Shown one piece after another: positions 12,040 to 24,100 of a DNA stretch of 64,000 bases. A program made the translations under genes and the position numbers. This DNA is from Wuchereria bancrofti (Eukaryota > Nematoda > Chromadorea > Rhabditida > Onchocercidae). Numbering within the stretch: the first letter of the stretch is position 1; every line of letters starts with the position of its first letter. The notes below the pieces were generated by a model, which was not told where the DNA came from, did no database searches, and was given only the letters and a program-made list of their open reading frames with translations. The DNA is taken from positions 4,222,402-4,286,401 of the forward strand of contig SSBO01000007.1 in NCBI GenBank assembly GCA_005281725.1, in the 5' to 3' direction.

Positions 12040-13345
12040 CTAACTTGATGCTTTACTTAATTTCCGCTTTAGTCGTTCTTCTTCGAGCTGCTTATAAATC
12101 TCAAGGACATCTTGCGGAGGATTAAGTAAAATGAGGTCATCTTTGCTAAACGGACCTCCACAACCATGGCATACATCTGGCTTCACTTCTTCAATTGCTT
12201 TTCCCGAAATTACACATCCACATCGCCAATTAACAGTAAACCTGAACCACTGCTTTTCATAATGAACATAACAATCAAAAATGAAGATTTCTTGTTACAA
12301 AAATCTTACTGAGGAAATTTTGGAAACTTTTCCTATAACAGATTATAACTAGAAGCAGCATTTGGGATAGGAAGAAAGACAATCAACACAAAAAAGACTG
12401 CTATAAAAGAAACAACCAACAAAAAGATATGCTATAAAAGAGTGATTCGACCCATATGAATGATATTTCTGCAACATGTAACATTTGGTTTATCAAAACA
12501 TGTGCAACAAAATTAGAATAAGGATAAAAGACCAGTAACAGATGGTTAACGCAGATGGCTTCTGTGTTTATTCCTAATTATATAAAAAAGATGGAGAGAA
12601 TAATAGATATGCAGAAATATGGAAGAAACACTAAACTGATCAGAATCAAACACAGTAAAACTGGAAGGAAAAAGACATTTTCTCATTTTTCTGTTAAAAT
12701 TAGTAAGAAACATACGAATGATTGCCAGTCATTGAAATCCCTGTGACTGGGCAGCAGAATGGCGCGATATTATGGTCCTTGTAGATATCTCCCTTGTCAG
12801 CACCGCTCTCTCTGTATTCCTTGTTATCCGTTAGCTTCAGTTCCTTAATATCTTTCAAACTTTTGATGTGTTTTGCCACTTCATACTCACCAATTTTCTT
12901 CGACAAGATAGCGTTAAGAACTTCCTCCTTATTATACAAGCTGAAACAACAACATAAACTATAAACTAAAGCAATTGAATAATAGGTCATACATATTTCA
13001 CTGGAAGAAGCACCTCCATGCAAAACAAATAGAAATAAACTAGTGCTAACAAAGTTTTCCAGAAGACTTTGTTAGGAACTCATCATGAAAAAAGTCGTCA
13101 CCAAAGCAAAAGCATCCCAATACAAACAGTTGCGTGAAATGCCTAAATCATCTCATCAATCAGAGTCAAAGTGTCACATACTTTCCTAATCTGCATGCTA
13201 CGATCGGTCTCTTTAGCGGTTCCTGGCTTAGCCGGCATAACCTCCAGCGAGTGGCGTTCGCTACATTCTTATCCAGCTTCTCCTTCTTTTTCTTCTTCTT
13301 TACAAGTTCACAACGTTTCGGAATTGTACCACCATCCGCTCCCAT
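12040..13345 (-). CDS. RTF2: Replication termination factor 2 (RTF2) homologue
   Basis: Three exons in transcript order (13182-13345, 12716-12940, 12040-12241) join in phase to 196 aa. The start MGADGGTIPKRCELV is the family hallmark, followed by SQEPLKRPIVACRLGN, LYNKEEV and HIKSLKDIKELKL. A divergent C2HC2/RING-like pair of Cys motifs follows: FCCPVTGISM, then WRCGCV and CHGCGGPF. RTF2 acts in the nucleus at replication forks; in fission yeast it supports fork pausing and in human cells its removal by the proteasome helps fork restart. Splicing roles are also reported in some eukaryotes. The protein is shorter than human RTF2 (about 306 aa), ending shortly after the second Cys pair with KRKLSKASS, so it lacks the long disordered tail. 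It lies head-to-head with the L43 gene and tail-to-tail with the CABIN1-like gene. Confidence 0.93.
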
Positions 13346-13931
13346 CACGCTTCCTGAATCCACTGTTATATGCTTTATTTCATAAATATGGTACATACAT
13401 ACACACAAGCAACTCCGCAGCACAGATGTGACCACTCCACGTCTCTAATACTCCCCTCACCACTTAAGTCGAAACCACCAATCAGCAGCGAACCGGTCAA
13501 AAAACACTTCCTACTTGCTATCTGTTAGCGCTCACATCTAATGCACCCAATATGCAAATTGCTTGTCCAAGCCTATCTCCTTCAATGTTAATCCTTTGCA
13601 GAAGTTATTTGCAAGTGTACATTAGGAATTAAGTGCCATACTATTTCTAATCTCCAAAGGTCGTGAATAATCTCGAACAGAAAGTTAGAGAATTTATTTA
13701 AAAATAATTTACTAATGCTTTTCCACAAATATTACGTATAAAATAGAGTGCTGATTTCATGTTATACATGGAAGGAGGGACAGAAAAGTATTCTTCAGAA
13801 GCGTTATACCAGTTAAAAACTGCTGCTAGCAAAGTAAACTGCTTGCCTTAAATGTGTCTTGCTTTATTTGTTTGCATATTGTTTGGCAGTAATTTCAATA
13901 TGTTTATTTGTTTTCCTTTGCAGATAGCACA
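13346..13931. promoter_or_regulatory. Shared upstream region of RTF2 (-) and MRPL43 (+)
   Basis: About 590 bp between two divergent start codons, so it probably holds both promoters. I cannot point to defined promoter elements. The right end is a strong acceptor-like tract at 13910-13923. Confidence 0.4.
13910..13923 (+). promoter_or_regulatory. Probable spliced-leader acceptor of MRPL43
   Basis: A pyrimidine-rich tract ending TTTGCAG at 13923 lies 8 bases before the ATG at 13932, the arrangement expected of a trans-spliced nematode gene with a very short 5' UTR. It also favours 13932 over the upstream in-frame ATG at 13908, which lies before the acceptor. Confidence 0.55.
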
Positions 13932-15074
13932 ATGCCATCAAAACCACGCGTGGATAGGATTAAGATATGTTATACGGCAGCGATGCATTTAAACTATGGA
14001 TGGCGGATGAGTGGCTATCCCTGCACTCCTTTCAACAACGCTGCAACTAAATATATCCCCCAATTGCATCGGATCACCGTCCGATTCTGCCGCAAAAATG
14101 AATGCAGCGCGGGAGTAAGGCACTTCATAAGCAGTGGATTATTGTCTCGGTTCGCATCAGAGAATCCCTCCGTAGTCGTTTACGTACAGCCCATCAGGTT
14201 TGTCAATTCCTCGTTTTTCTTCTTTATTTATATCAAAAAATACATATATGGTACTGCATATTCATTTTCCACATTCTAAATAATACATCGAAATGCACAT
14301 CATAGGATTAGAGCTGACAACAGTATTAGTTCAGGCTGTTGAATAATTAGAATGACCATTACCTGAAAATTGTTGCATAATCGCCTGCTTACGTTCCTTT
14401 TGGAACGGATTATATTATTGTAGGAACTTGTTTGGATAAAACCAGACGTCAAGTGATCGTGCTAGTACACCACGTGTTGACTTTCTGGAGGAAGCTAGTG
14501 TTATTGGCATAACGAAACTTTGTTCCCATTGCTTTTCGTCATGCAGATGAAGATATCTTTACGACTTTATTAAGCTTCTAGAATAGGTGCTCAACTGTTG
14601 ACATTCTTGAAATGCAAAACGATAGCAACCGAAACTATAGGTCGAATATAATTAAAACTGATTTACAGAAAAGAAGCAATACCCATTTATATGATTAACC
14701 TGGATATAGTGTATATATGTTTCCGCTTTTTTCTGGATATATTTATTTCTAGGCAGAATATTCCAGTGCTAAGAGCGGAGTATGGAAATGGACGCATAAT
14801 CCAAATCGTTTTGAAGAGTTTCGATGCGGAACAGGTGAAAAGACATTTCAATCTAGTACGGACTCGAAGCGGTCTTCCAGTAGTTGATCTGGTCTCGAGA
14901 CAGTCTGCTCAAGTCGCTTCGGTGCAAGGAATGTGGAATCCAATGCTCAGTATCAGTTCTGAACTAAATATTTCCGAACTGTCAGAGAAATTTTCGCGCC
15001 ATCGTACTGCTAAATTATCAGCTACGGAATACCTATCGTCACTAGTTGACGAAAATGTTAGTGATTCACGTTGA
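13932..15074 (+). CDS. MRPL43: Mitochondrial large ribosomal subunit protein mL43 (MRPL43)
   Basis: Two exons, 13932-14197 and 14753-15074, join in phase to 195 aa. The thioredoxin-like L51/S25/CI-B8 fold is visible: YIPQLHRITVRFC, then GVRHFISSGLLSRFASENPSVVVYVQP, then RAEYGNGR and the C-terminal GMWNPM, which matches the human GQWHPF motif. The protein is part of the large subunit of the mitochondrial ribosome and contributes to translation of mitochondrially encoded oxidative phosphorylation proteins. The N-terminus is basic, as expected for mitochondrial import. The start at 13932 is chosen because an acceptor ends 8 bases before it. The gene is divergent from RTF2 and convergent with the AHA-1 gene. 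Confidence 0.92.
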
Positions 15075-15582
15075 CACTTTGTTACACATCCTGCTGATCT
15101 CCCTCTCGCAACAGAACTAGAGTGACTCTGCCTCGGGAAATCGACACCGATGCATCAGCTCACTGCCAATAGCTTTCTTCAAACCTCTGTAAAGGTTCCT
15201 CTTACTTGAATTCCTCATTTCCCAAATACCTACAGGTATATCTTCCCATACTTAGTGGAGCAAAAAGATATCAATAATTTCTTAGAAATTTTATGGTTTT
15301 CGGAAAGACTATATATATTATGCTGCTTTATCATTAACTATTTGTTTAAATATCTCCGATGCAAACTTAGCAGGGATTCAAAGTATGTTTTAGGCTATGC
15401 AGTTGTAGTTTTTTTCTGTCGTTTATCCAGTTATAACAACTGTTTTATACAAGTTTATTATCGAATTCTTTTACAAGTTACGCAAATATCTCTACATAAT
15501 GAACTGGTTGTATAACAAAAACATGAAGTATGACGGCACCAAAAATTAATTAATGAAAAGCTCATACATATTACCCAATTCA
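15075..15582. other. Convergent 3' spacer between MRPL43 and AHA-1
   Basis: About 500 bp of AT-rich sequence holding the 3' ends of two convergent genes. A plus-strand frame at 15255-15515 has no recognisable motif. I see no further gene. Confidence 0.5.
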
Positions 15583-18500
15583 TTACCGTTGACCATACTG
15601 CCCCCATTGATCTGCATTCCACATATGTCTTCTGCTACCGGGTACAACACTATCTGACCCAAAACTGGTAGTGGACGACCACTCATTACCTGACGATGGA
15701 TCGAATTCAGATGGTGCTGTTGGAAACATCTGAAATCATATATTCAATAGTGATAAAAGTGATGAAAAGTGAATATATTTTCCAACTAAAGGGCGTGTAA
15801 GTTTGTCACACCTACTTCATTTCTAGTTGTCCTAGAATAAAATAACAAGCAAATTAAATAACTGTAGTTTTGGGTCCCATCACCTGATAAGCCAATTTAC
15901 CTGGGAACTGGTTTGCCAACTTTCATTTTCATTCGTAACTATTACATGTGTAGCAATCACATATTCGAACTGCTCCGAATATGGATTTAAAAATCTGTGG
16001 GCAGTGATTGCGCATGGGACGAAATCTGTTTGTGTCCTTAATCGAACTGATATTTGTGTACCTTGGTCCTGCAAAACGATCAGATCAAGGTTAAAATAAG
16101 AATGATTCGGCAGAAGGATTAAAATACTTCTACTGAGTTCTGAAACAACAGAATTTATAATGAGGGGAAATATTCTAGCATATTAAAATGTGCCGTGATT
16201 TTTCATTCAAGTTAAGACTTGGAATTTTTGCGCTAAAACTCCTGGAATAACTTATAAGTAGAAGGTAGCAAAGTAAAAATATGGGAAGATTTGGTGGAAG
16301 TATACTCACTTACTTGAATAATATGCATGAACGCATCGTGCACAATTTGTTCATCTGCAGGGTGTACAATTTGCCACCAGTAACGTCCTAATATCTGTTC
16401 CGAGGGTATGGATAACAGAATCGCCGCTCTTTGTTCCACAAATGTTATCTAGAAGGAACATGCAATAAACAACGCGCATGGATGAGCATCACAAAAAATA
16501 TTGAAACTGAAACAAAAAGGTTAATTTCACCTTTCCATCTTCTGCGAGTCTTACTGAAAACTGTGAAATGGAATTTTGTTCATTACTGATCGGCATACTG
16601 GCAACTTGTAATCGTGCAATAGCAACAAGACAGCTCGATGGTGATGAATGAAGTCCAAGACCGCTCGGTGGCGAATTTTTGATATAACCGGTACAATGAA
16701 CTACCACATAATTGTGTCCATTATGTGTAAAGATAGGCCGTCGATTACAGAGACGATGAAGAGGTTCCAACGGTCCCAGTCTCATTCTAGGTAAAACATA
16801 TAACATCCAAATTACTAAACGTTATTGTGTATAAACAGGAAAAGTTATCAACGTAATTACCATTTAATACCATTAAATTGTTACAGTTCATAGATTGTGT
16901 TCTAGACTTCGTTCCACACCGCATCATCACATAAACCTAGATATATCTTGTACTAGATATATCTTGTTTTTTGTTCTTTTCTACCGACAAAGAGAATTAA
17001 GAAAATCAACCAGTTATAAATTGGAATTTGTTAGCTCACTAAATATAAAACGAATTCGCAAGAAAATTGGCATCAAGCATACTAATTCATATGATAAATT
17101 ATCCCAGAACATTAGTAGCATAAATGAACTCAAAATGAAGTTTTTACCTACAGATGAAACCACGACGGCAACTCATATGAACACGAATGGAACCCTGCTC
17201 TTTTTTAACAGTGCCAGTTTTCAAATCCAATACTCGATTCAAGCTTGCTTCACTTCCGCATAGCTGATCCCTTACTTTTTCCATGTCGTCAGGATGTACC
17301 AGGTCGTAAATAACATGATGCATCCAGTCATCCTTAAACGTCAATAATTTAGACCAATAACTAATGGAATGAAAAAATAGGGAAAATGAAGCATATGTTC
17401 CACAACACTGGAGTAAAAATGGAATGCTATCAACAACGAAATTGCAAAGACATCTCATGATTCATCCATTTATATTTTTCTTCAATGATAGTTCCTTACT
17501 ACTTGAAATCAGGGGCAGTAAAAAAAAACCTGGTACTTTGGGCTTTAGAACCCAACAAAAATATCACTATATATCAATTTGTACTTGAATCTTACCGGTA
17601 AATAAGATAAACTGAAAGCAACTTTATTTCATTAGATGAACCAAAGTATCTGAGAACAATACATGATATGATGTAATTTCGAGTAGTTAAAAACTAGAGT
17701 AACTTTTAACACATAATTTTAAAAAAGCTGTGCTGATAAATTCTGGACCTGGTGCATATTCAGAACAGGGACAACTGAATCGGCTACGTAAAGAATTCTT
17801 CCCGTATCACAACAAACGACAAACAAGAAGCCATTGGCTGCTTCTAAAATCAAATGCTTCAACTCTTGATCTGTCAAAAAAGATGGTTTATACGAAGCTT
17901 CACTTTGTGCGCCACCACGAATCGCCTGCAACATATGATTATCTACACTCATGCTAATATATACTAAAGCATTTTAACTTGAAATATGGAAAATGTTAAA
18001 AAGCTGCTAAAAAGATTTCCTCAGACAGTTTTGCACATAGAGACCACCGGAATCTAAAATTATCTACAGTCATCAGTGAGACAACTGGGCAAGTACTACT
18101 GTCAAGTCCATTTAATCCTCCAATATCTGCTCTATCAAATATAGAAACAGTATTAGCTGAAGCTTCAATGAACCTTCATGTGAGAGACAGCCATGCGCAA
18201 AATAGTTAGCTTATCTGGTTTGCGGCCAAGAGCAGCGCACTGAGGTACCATTTCCGCAAGTTCATTAATATACTGCGTCATTTTATTCCTTCTCCGTCGC
18301 TCAATTTCACTGTGATTTTCACGTGCGAATCGCTCTTTACTGTCCGATCCAGGATCTTCACTTTCACCAATTCTTACTCCCATCCCATCCAACCGTGCAT
18401 ACTTTGACACCGATCCGTTTAATCCTCCAGTATCTGCCCTAACAAATGCATAAGCAATATTAGCTAAAGCTTTAATGAATTGGACTAATTTTCTTAAAGT

Positions 18501-18669
18501 CCATTACAAAAGAAATGAAAAGAAACAGTAAAAAAGAAACGTCGTCCTATCATTGGTAATCAGTATCAAACACATAAACAACCGACATATTTTGCGGCCA
18601 AGCATCTAAAGACTGTGCCACGATTGGTCCTGGGACTGGTATTGCTCCCTGACCACTCCCACTCGACAT
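15583..18669 (-). CDS. aha-1: bHLH-PAS transcription factor AHA-1 (ARNT/HIF-1beta orthologue)
   Basis: Eight exons in transcript order (18587-18669, 18174-18438, 17749-17925, 17148-17332, 16531-16786, 16314-16448, 15901-16068, 15583-15729) join in phase to 471 aa, close to C. elegans AHA-1 (about 450 aa). The basic region and helix-loop-helix are nearly identical to [24 protein letters not shown], then [24 protein letters not shown] follows ([45 protein letters not shown]), then [11 protein letters not shown] and [14 protein letters not shown] carries [13 protein letters not shown] and [17 protein letters not shown]-1 is the common nuclear partner of HIF-1, AHR-1 and CKY-1 type proteins, binding E-box-like or XRE sites as a heterodimer. 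The C-terminal tail is short and Trp/Ser rich. Confidence 0.95.
18106..18479 (-). repeat. About 67-bp direct repeat flanking the AHA-1 bHLH exon
   Basis: 18106-18172 and 18413-18479 share roughly 80% identity by eye. On the coding strand the upstream copy is the end of intron 1 plus the first 26 or so bases of the bHLH exon; the downstream copy begins right at that exon's donor and lies in intron 2. Confidence 0.8.
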
Positions 18670-21180
18670 CTTATGCCATTTAGATCAGAACAGCACCGAA
18701 ATTTTCTGCAACATAATAAATTTGGAACAATTTCATTCAACGAATAATTTCATCCATTCACAGTGACTGATTTAAACATGGCTTTTACAAGAAACCGTTC
18801 CGGAGAATTTCAATTCCTAACATGAATCAGACAAGAATCCAAATCCAGTGAACTAAAAATAGCTAAAGACAAAAGTGAACAATTCTGAGCAATCTAAAAG
18901 ATAGGTTCGGACATATGTTACTTATGAAATTAAGAGATACTTAAGAGATGTGAAATTGCACCTTGACAGCCTGTAAAAATACTCGACACATACACTGGAA
19001 ATTTGTAATCACATACACTGTAAATATGTAATCCTTAACGTTATAGAAACGTAGTGATATAATTAGATGAAGAGTATAAAGGTTAACATGAATTGTACTA
19101 AATTGCTCTTAAAGCTGCCCGTTCAACTAAGCTATTTGTTTTTAAAAATCTTTCGTCTGATTCTTACATTTAGAAGGACTATCCATTGGGAAATCTGAAT
19201 ACCATCCTGGTGCGGTTTAAGAGGTACGCACAGCAAGGCTAGTTAAACTAAGCAATCCAAAACTCGCCAACATAACAAATTATAAAACTCATGACGACAT
19301 CATTAAATGAGCCAATACATCATCCTTCCAACAATTCTTAGGAAGATAAAGGCCTTAATTTCACATAGTCAGTGATACTTTTCTCTTTCTAGCAAAGAAC
19401 TCGCACAGGACAAAATCCATATTAGAAAGTTATCAAGCACAAACTTTTCTAATATATCAATACGGATCCCCATCTTCCCAGTCACTAAATATCTACTTCC
19501 TTAATGCGATCTAGTGAAACATCCTGAGCAAGAAAGTAAGTGACAGACACGACTGTCCAGTGCATCCTCATAGCAGCCCAGCAATCAGTCCAAATGCTGC
19601 ATACAAATAAACAACCTTCGTAAAAGGTGTGAAAACAGAGACACACCACACAGAAACACTGCTCGCTCGATCCACTCCACTGAGCGGTTGTGGGGTAGGT
19701 GTTGCTACAATGTCTAGGGGAGATGTCGTCGCATGCGCTGCTCTCTCTCTCGTCCCACCCCATGTTAAGTAAACATTAATGTAGTAGTAATATAGTACAC
19801 CCCAACTGCATCAGCAAGTCACAACATTCTGCGTGTCACGTCCTGTCCACCCAGTATCGTCGTACTCACTTACTGGTCACTCGTCCAGGAGATCTGTCCA
19901 ATCATTCTTTGAAAACGCCCTCATATGAACGAGCTCGTGACATGACGGATATGCAATATAGTGTATGACCTTATCTGTTTGCTATCCATTAAGTGATAAA
20001 GCATTCCCAAAAAGAACTCGAGCGGGTCCGGTTTGGTTATTTGCTGATAATGAGAGCAGTATTTTACATGGACGACATATAGAGCAAATGAAAATAAATC
20101 GATGGCTACCAATAAGAAATGACGATCCAGTTTCCGTGAGAATCTGCAAATCACAATCTTCAACATAACCTGATTTTATATCCGGATTTGAGATTTGCGA
20201 ACGAAGAAGTTTGGAATCGAAAAGTGATATGACTATCACGACGTAAAATGGAAGCGAAATTAAAGTGGAGGTGGAATACAGGAAGGATTAATGAGTCACT
20301 AGGCGGAAAAATGAGATAGTACGGGACACATAGTGCAGCACTTTAAAAGAATGACAATAGAGAACGATTGATTTCGTATTCAAAATTCAGATTTTCAAAA
20401 ATACTTGGAGCGAAAAATACAAACGCATCCCCAACTGGTCCAAAATTTCCCAACAGTAAAATTGCTAAGTAAAGTGTGTACTCACTCACGCACGGTTGCT
20501 TTTGCGCTGCTTCACGCTACTCTATTTTAAATGCAGGGCGCTAAAAGTGATGTTTAAATGTCGGTTGCTTGGTGTCAACTTAGTGGCGTAAGACGTATCC
20601 GCGTCAGTAGATTATAAAAAGTACTGAGGGGGTTTATGCGGGTAAATAACGATTTACAGTGTTTTGTATTTCCACAGAGGTGAACACGAAGATAGGATGA
20701 AACTGCCCAGTTTGAATTCACTAACTTGTTCCAACTCAGAATTAGTCAACAAAAATTGATTATGGTAAACGATAGCGATTGATCGGTAGATCGGAACAGA
20801 GAGAGATTTTTTGCTACTTTGCATGACCTTATCACAAATTCTCTCTTAATGTATAATGTCATTTAGCACCGTCGTCTAAATTCAACCGTGTTTGGACTGA
20901 GTTCTGCTCATTCATTGTCAAATTTGACAATATATTCCCTAACAAGAACACATCAGAGATTAGCGTAAGTTAGTGGTCAACACTCCATACAGTTTGTCGT
21001 TGTCACTCAATAACAAACTTTTGCCAATCCACGTGGTTACCAATATGGGGATAATATTGCTATTTCATTCATTTACAGTTGTAAACCTTTTCAAAGATTA
21101 TTGGCGGCTTTTTTGAACGAGGATATAGCCGGAACCAAATTGTGAGTTATGAATGAGGGATTTAATGATATTAATTCAGT
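18670..21180. promoter_or_regulatory. Divergent upstream region of AHA-1 (-) and the coiled-coil gene (+)
   Basis: About 2.5 kb between two divergent starts. I recognise no coding exon; the reading frames at 19485-19763 and 19921-20239 lack domains and plausible splice context. Its right end has an acceptor-like AATTCAG at 21173-21179, one base before the ATG. It probably contains both promoters, but no specific element can be named. Confidence 0.4.
21173..21179 (+). promoter_or_regulatory. Possible spliced-leader acceptor of the coiled-coil gene
   Basis: AATTCAG ends one base before ATG 21181. If used for trans-splicing, the 5' UTR would be a single base, which is known in nematodes. Confidence 0.4.
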
Positions 21181-24100
21181 ATGACATCTGGAAATATCGC
21201 AACGGATAATGACATGGAGCTTAACTTCGAGATCACCGATCAAGATGGTCGGGATGCCACGCAAGATTCACTAACGGAAGAAGCGAAGTTCCTTCTCACT
21301 ACTCATAAACCGACACGGGTATTTTCTACACATCAAGTTGAAACTTCGATTGTGTTTTTCTGATGAGATTTAGTCTTTCAGGCCGACATTTTCCAGAAAG
21401 AGCGGACGCCGTCGGATTATCGAAGTAACACGTTAACTCCCAGTACAGTTAAACGCACAAGGTTATGTATATTGCCTGGAATTTGTTTTAGGTATTAGTT
21501 GTTCCAAATTTACAACAGAAGATTTTTCAGAAGTGTTTTGTCAGATGCAACACCTGTCTCGGCAGCTTTCAGTGAAGGTGATTTATGATTATGTTTTCTT
21601 TATGTTCATCAAAATGGGATTGTTGATAAATTTCTGGTTTTGACCATAACCGTTCTTAAATACTGCTTTATTTACTGAAAATTTAGACACGTTATCGTCT
21701 CCACAACGTCATACTTATCTAAATATTGCTGAAACTAAAGAGGAAAACAAACAGCTCAGGGAGGAAATATCCGACTTGAAGTCACAACTGCTTTTGCTGA
21801 AAAGAAAATTACTACCAATGTTAGACAGTCAAGGAAAGGATTTCAGTGAAGAAGTAAATCATTTTCATTTTCCACTCATTCTTAATTTATTTGTTCAATG
21901 TTTAAAAGAAATAGAGAAAGACGAAAAAGATGACTTATCCAAATCGTCTGGAAAGCTGTTGATATTATCTCATTTCTAAACGTTGGTTTTTTGACATTCA
22001 AGCATCATGGAATACAGAAAATTCTCTCCACAAATTTTTTTCTTTGATGTTTCAATACTCTGTTTTCCAGCACATGCTGGTGCTGAGGGGACTGGATAAT
22101 GAAAAAATCCGGCAAGCAGAACTGAAACAAATATGTCAGTTACGAAACAAAAAACTCGATGAAGGAAAATCGCAATCCGTAAGTGAAAGAAATGATTGGG
22201 AAAAGGAACGCGAAAGGCTGCTTATGAATATGAATGAACTTACATCCGAATTGAAAAAGGTCACTGCCATGGCTTTTTTCCCAAAAATTGTTGAAATCAT
22301 AATGCTACACAGTTTTTTGATGGAATTCGGTTCTGTTTCAGGAATGTATTGATTCTTTCAGTTTAATTTCTTCATTTTTTAGGCACGCCAGCAGTTATTT
22401 GAAAAACACGGTGAACGTGATGATTGCAATGAAAGTCAGGGCGACAGTTCTTTGAGCACTATCTCGCTAATATCGGAAAGAGGCATGTAAGTTCAAAAAC
22501 TAAAGTAGCCTTATTGTCTTACCGGTCAATAAAGTTGCTGTATATTATTATCCATCTCAATTCTTTGTTTAAATTGTTCTATCATTTAGAAGGGGAATCC
22601 CATCTGAGGTTAATTAGTCATTCTAAATTTGCGCAGGGAAATCGAGAGACTGCGTTCAATAGTCCTTCAGCAAAATGTCGATGAGAAGAAGCTACGAATG
22701 AAAATGGAACAAAACATAATTCAATTACAAGACCAGCTGAAGCTTGCTCAAGATAATTTGGCGAAGCAGAATATTAATTACGCAAAGGAGAAAACGCGCT
22801 GTGAGACATTAAAAACTGAAATGACAAAGCTTCAACAAGTTGTGACTGAAGCCAGACAGGAAGTAGAATATCAGAAACAGGTTTAATCCGTCTTTGTTAA
22901 TTTTAAATAGTTAATTGTAGAAATAGAGTTTCAGTCGCTTTCTCCCTCTCTCGCTCTTCCTCCTCCTCTACTTTTTTGTCTTAATTTTGGTGTTTAAGTT
23001 TCCCTCGAAACAAATTGAACTTATGTGTTATAAAAGTGACATACGTTTTCCAAATGATGCCTCTTCACTTATAAGATCAATGCAGTAATTAATTAATGAA
23101 TATTATGAAAAATAAGCTCCTTGATTACCTCCTTTCCTTAATGAAATATTATTCAATATAGTTTTTCTAGATCTCTGAAGAGCAGCTGGCTAAAGCTCAT
23201 GCTATCAATGAATTTGCGTTGAATAAACGAGACCGCACTATTCGTATATTGCTAAAGAAATTGAAATCAGTTGATGCTCAAGCATCTTCCACTTCGAAAG
23301 TTGTGAGTTTATTCAAGAAAAATTTTATAAAAAAAAACCAAACTCCTAAATATTATGTATGGTTATTAAGGAAGCGAGCAACTTGTCTTCACCGCGTCAT
23401 GATGTTCTGAATTTGAATCCCTATGCTCAAGCAATACTAGACCAAATTAATGAGGTTCGTTCATTTGTATTAGTGCATTACCTACCCCCCCCCAAGTTGC
23501 AGTGAAGAACATCACATGAATATTTACAGTTCACTGTCGAGAATGATGCTATTCGAAAGAAAGTGATTGAATGGGGTGCTGTAAATATCGATTTAACAGA
23601 AATTGAATCTAGCGAAACGGCATCTACTGAAGATGAAAGCTCTGAATGGAATACGAAACATTGTGAACGCGAGGTGCGAAGCTGCATTTATTAGGAAATA
23701 TTCGAAGATATATTTGACTTCAAATTATCAGCTGTCAGAAGTTTAGCCAATTCTTTGTTCAAGCCTGATTTCAAAACTGTGATTAAAAAAGATAAATAGA
23801 AAAATAAATTATTTGGTTGAATAAAAATTAAGGAAAAACAAATTCACGTGTTCACTAATAAAGATAATATGATTTTGAATTGTTTTTTTCAGAATGAAAA
23901 GTTGGCAGCATTTCTAGCGCAAAATAAAACTATTCCTGATATTTCAAATGAAGAACTGAGAGAAAAACTTGCATTGTTCGATGCTGTAAATGATTCTGGA
24001 AGGAGATGTTCGAAAGAGAAGCTAGATGATACTCCACGAAGTATGGGGGCTTCTGAGATGGTAATAAGTGTTGACAATGTTCCTAGCTTATACATTTTTT

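Noticed and set aside
19485..19763. 92-codon minus-strand Cys/Ser-rich frame
   Set aside because: No signal, domain or acceptor; composition like random spacer.
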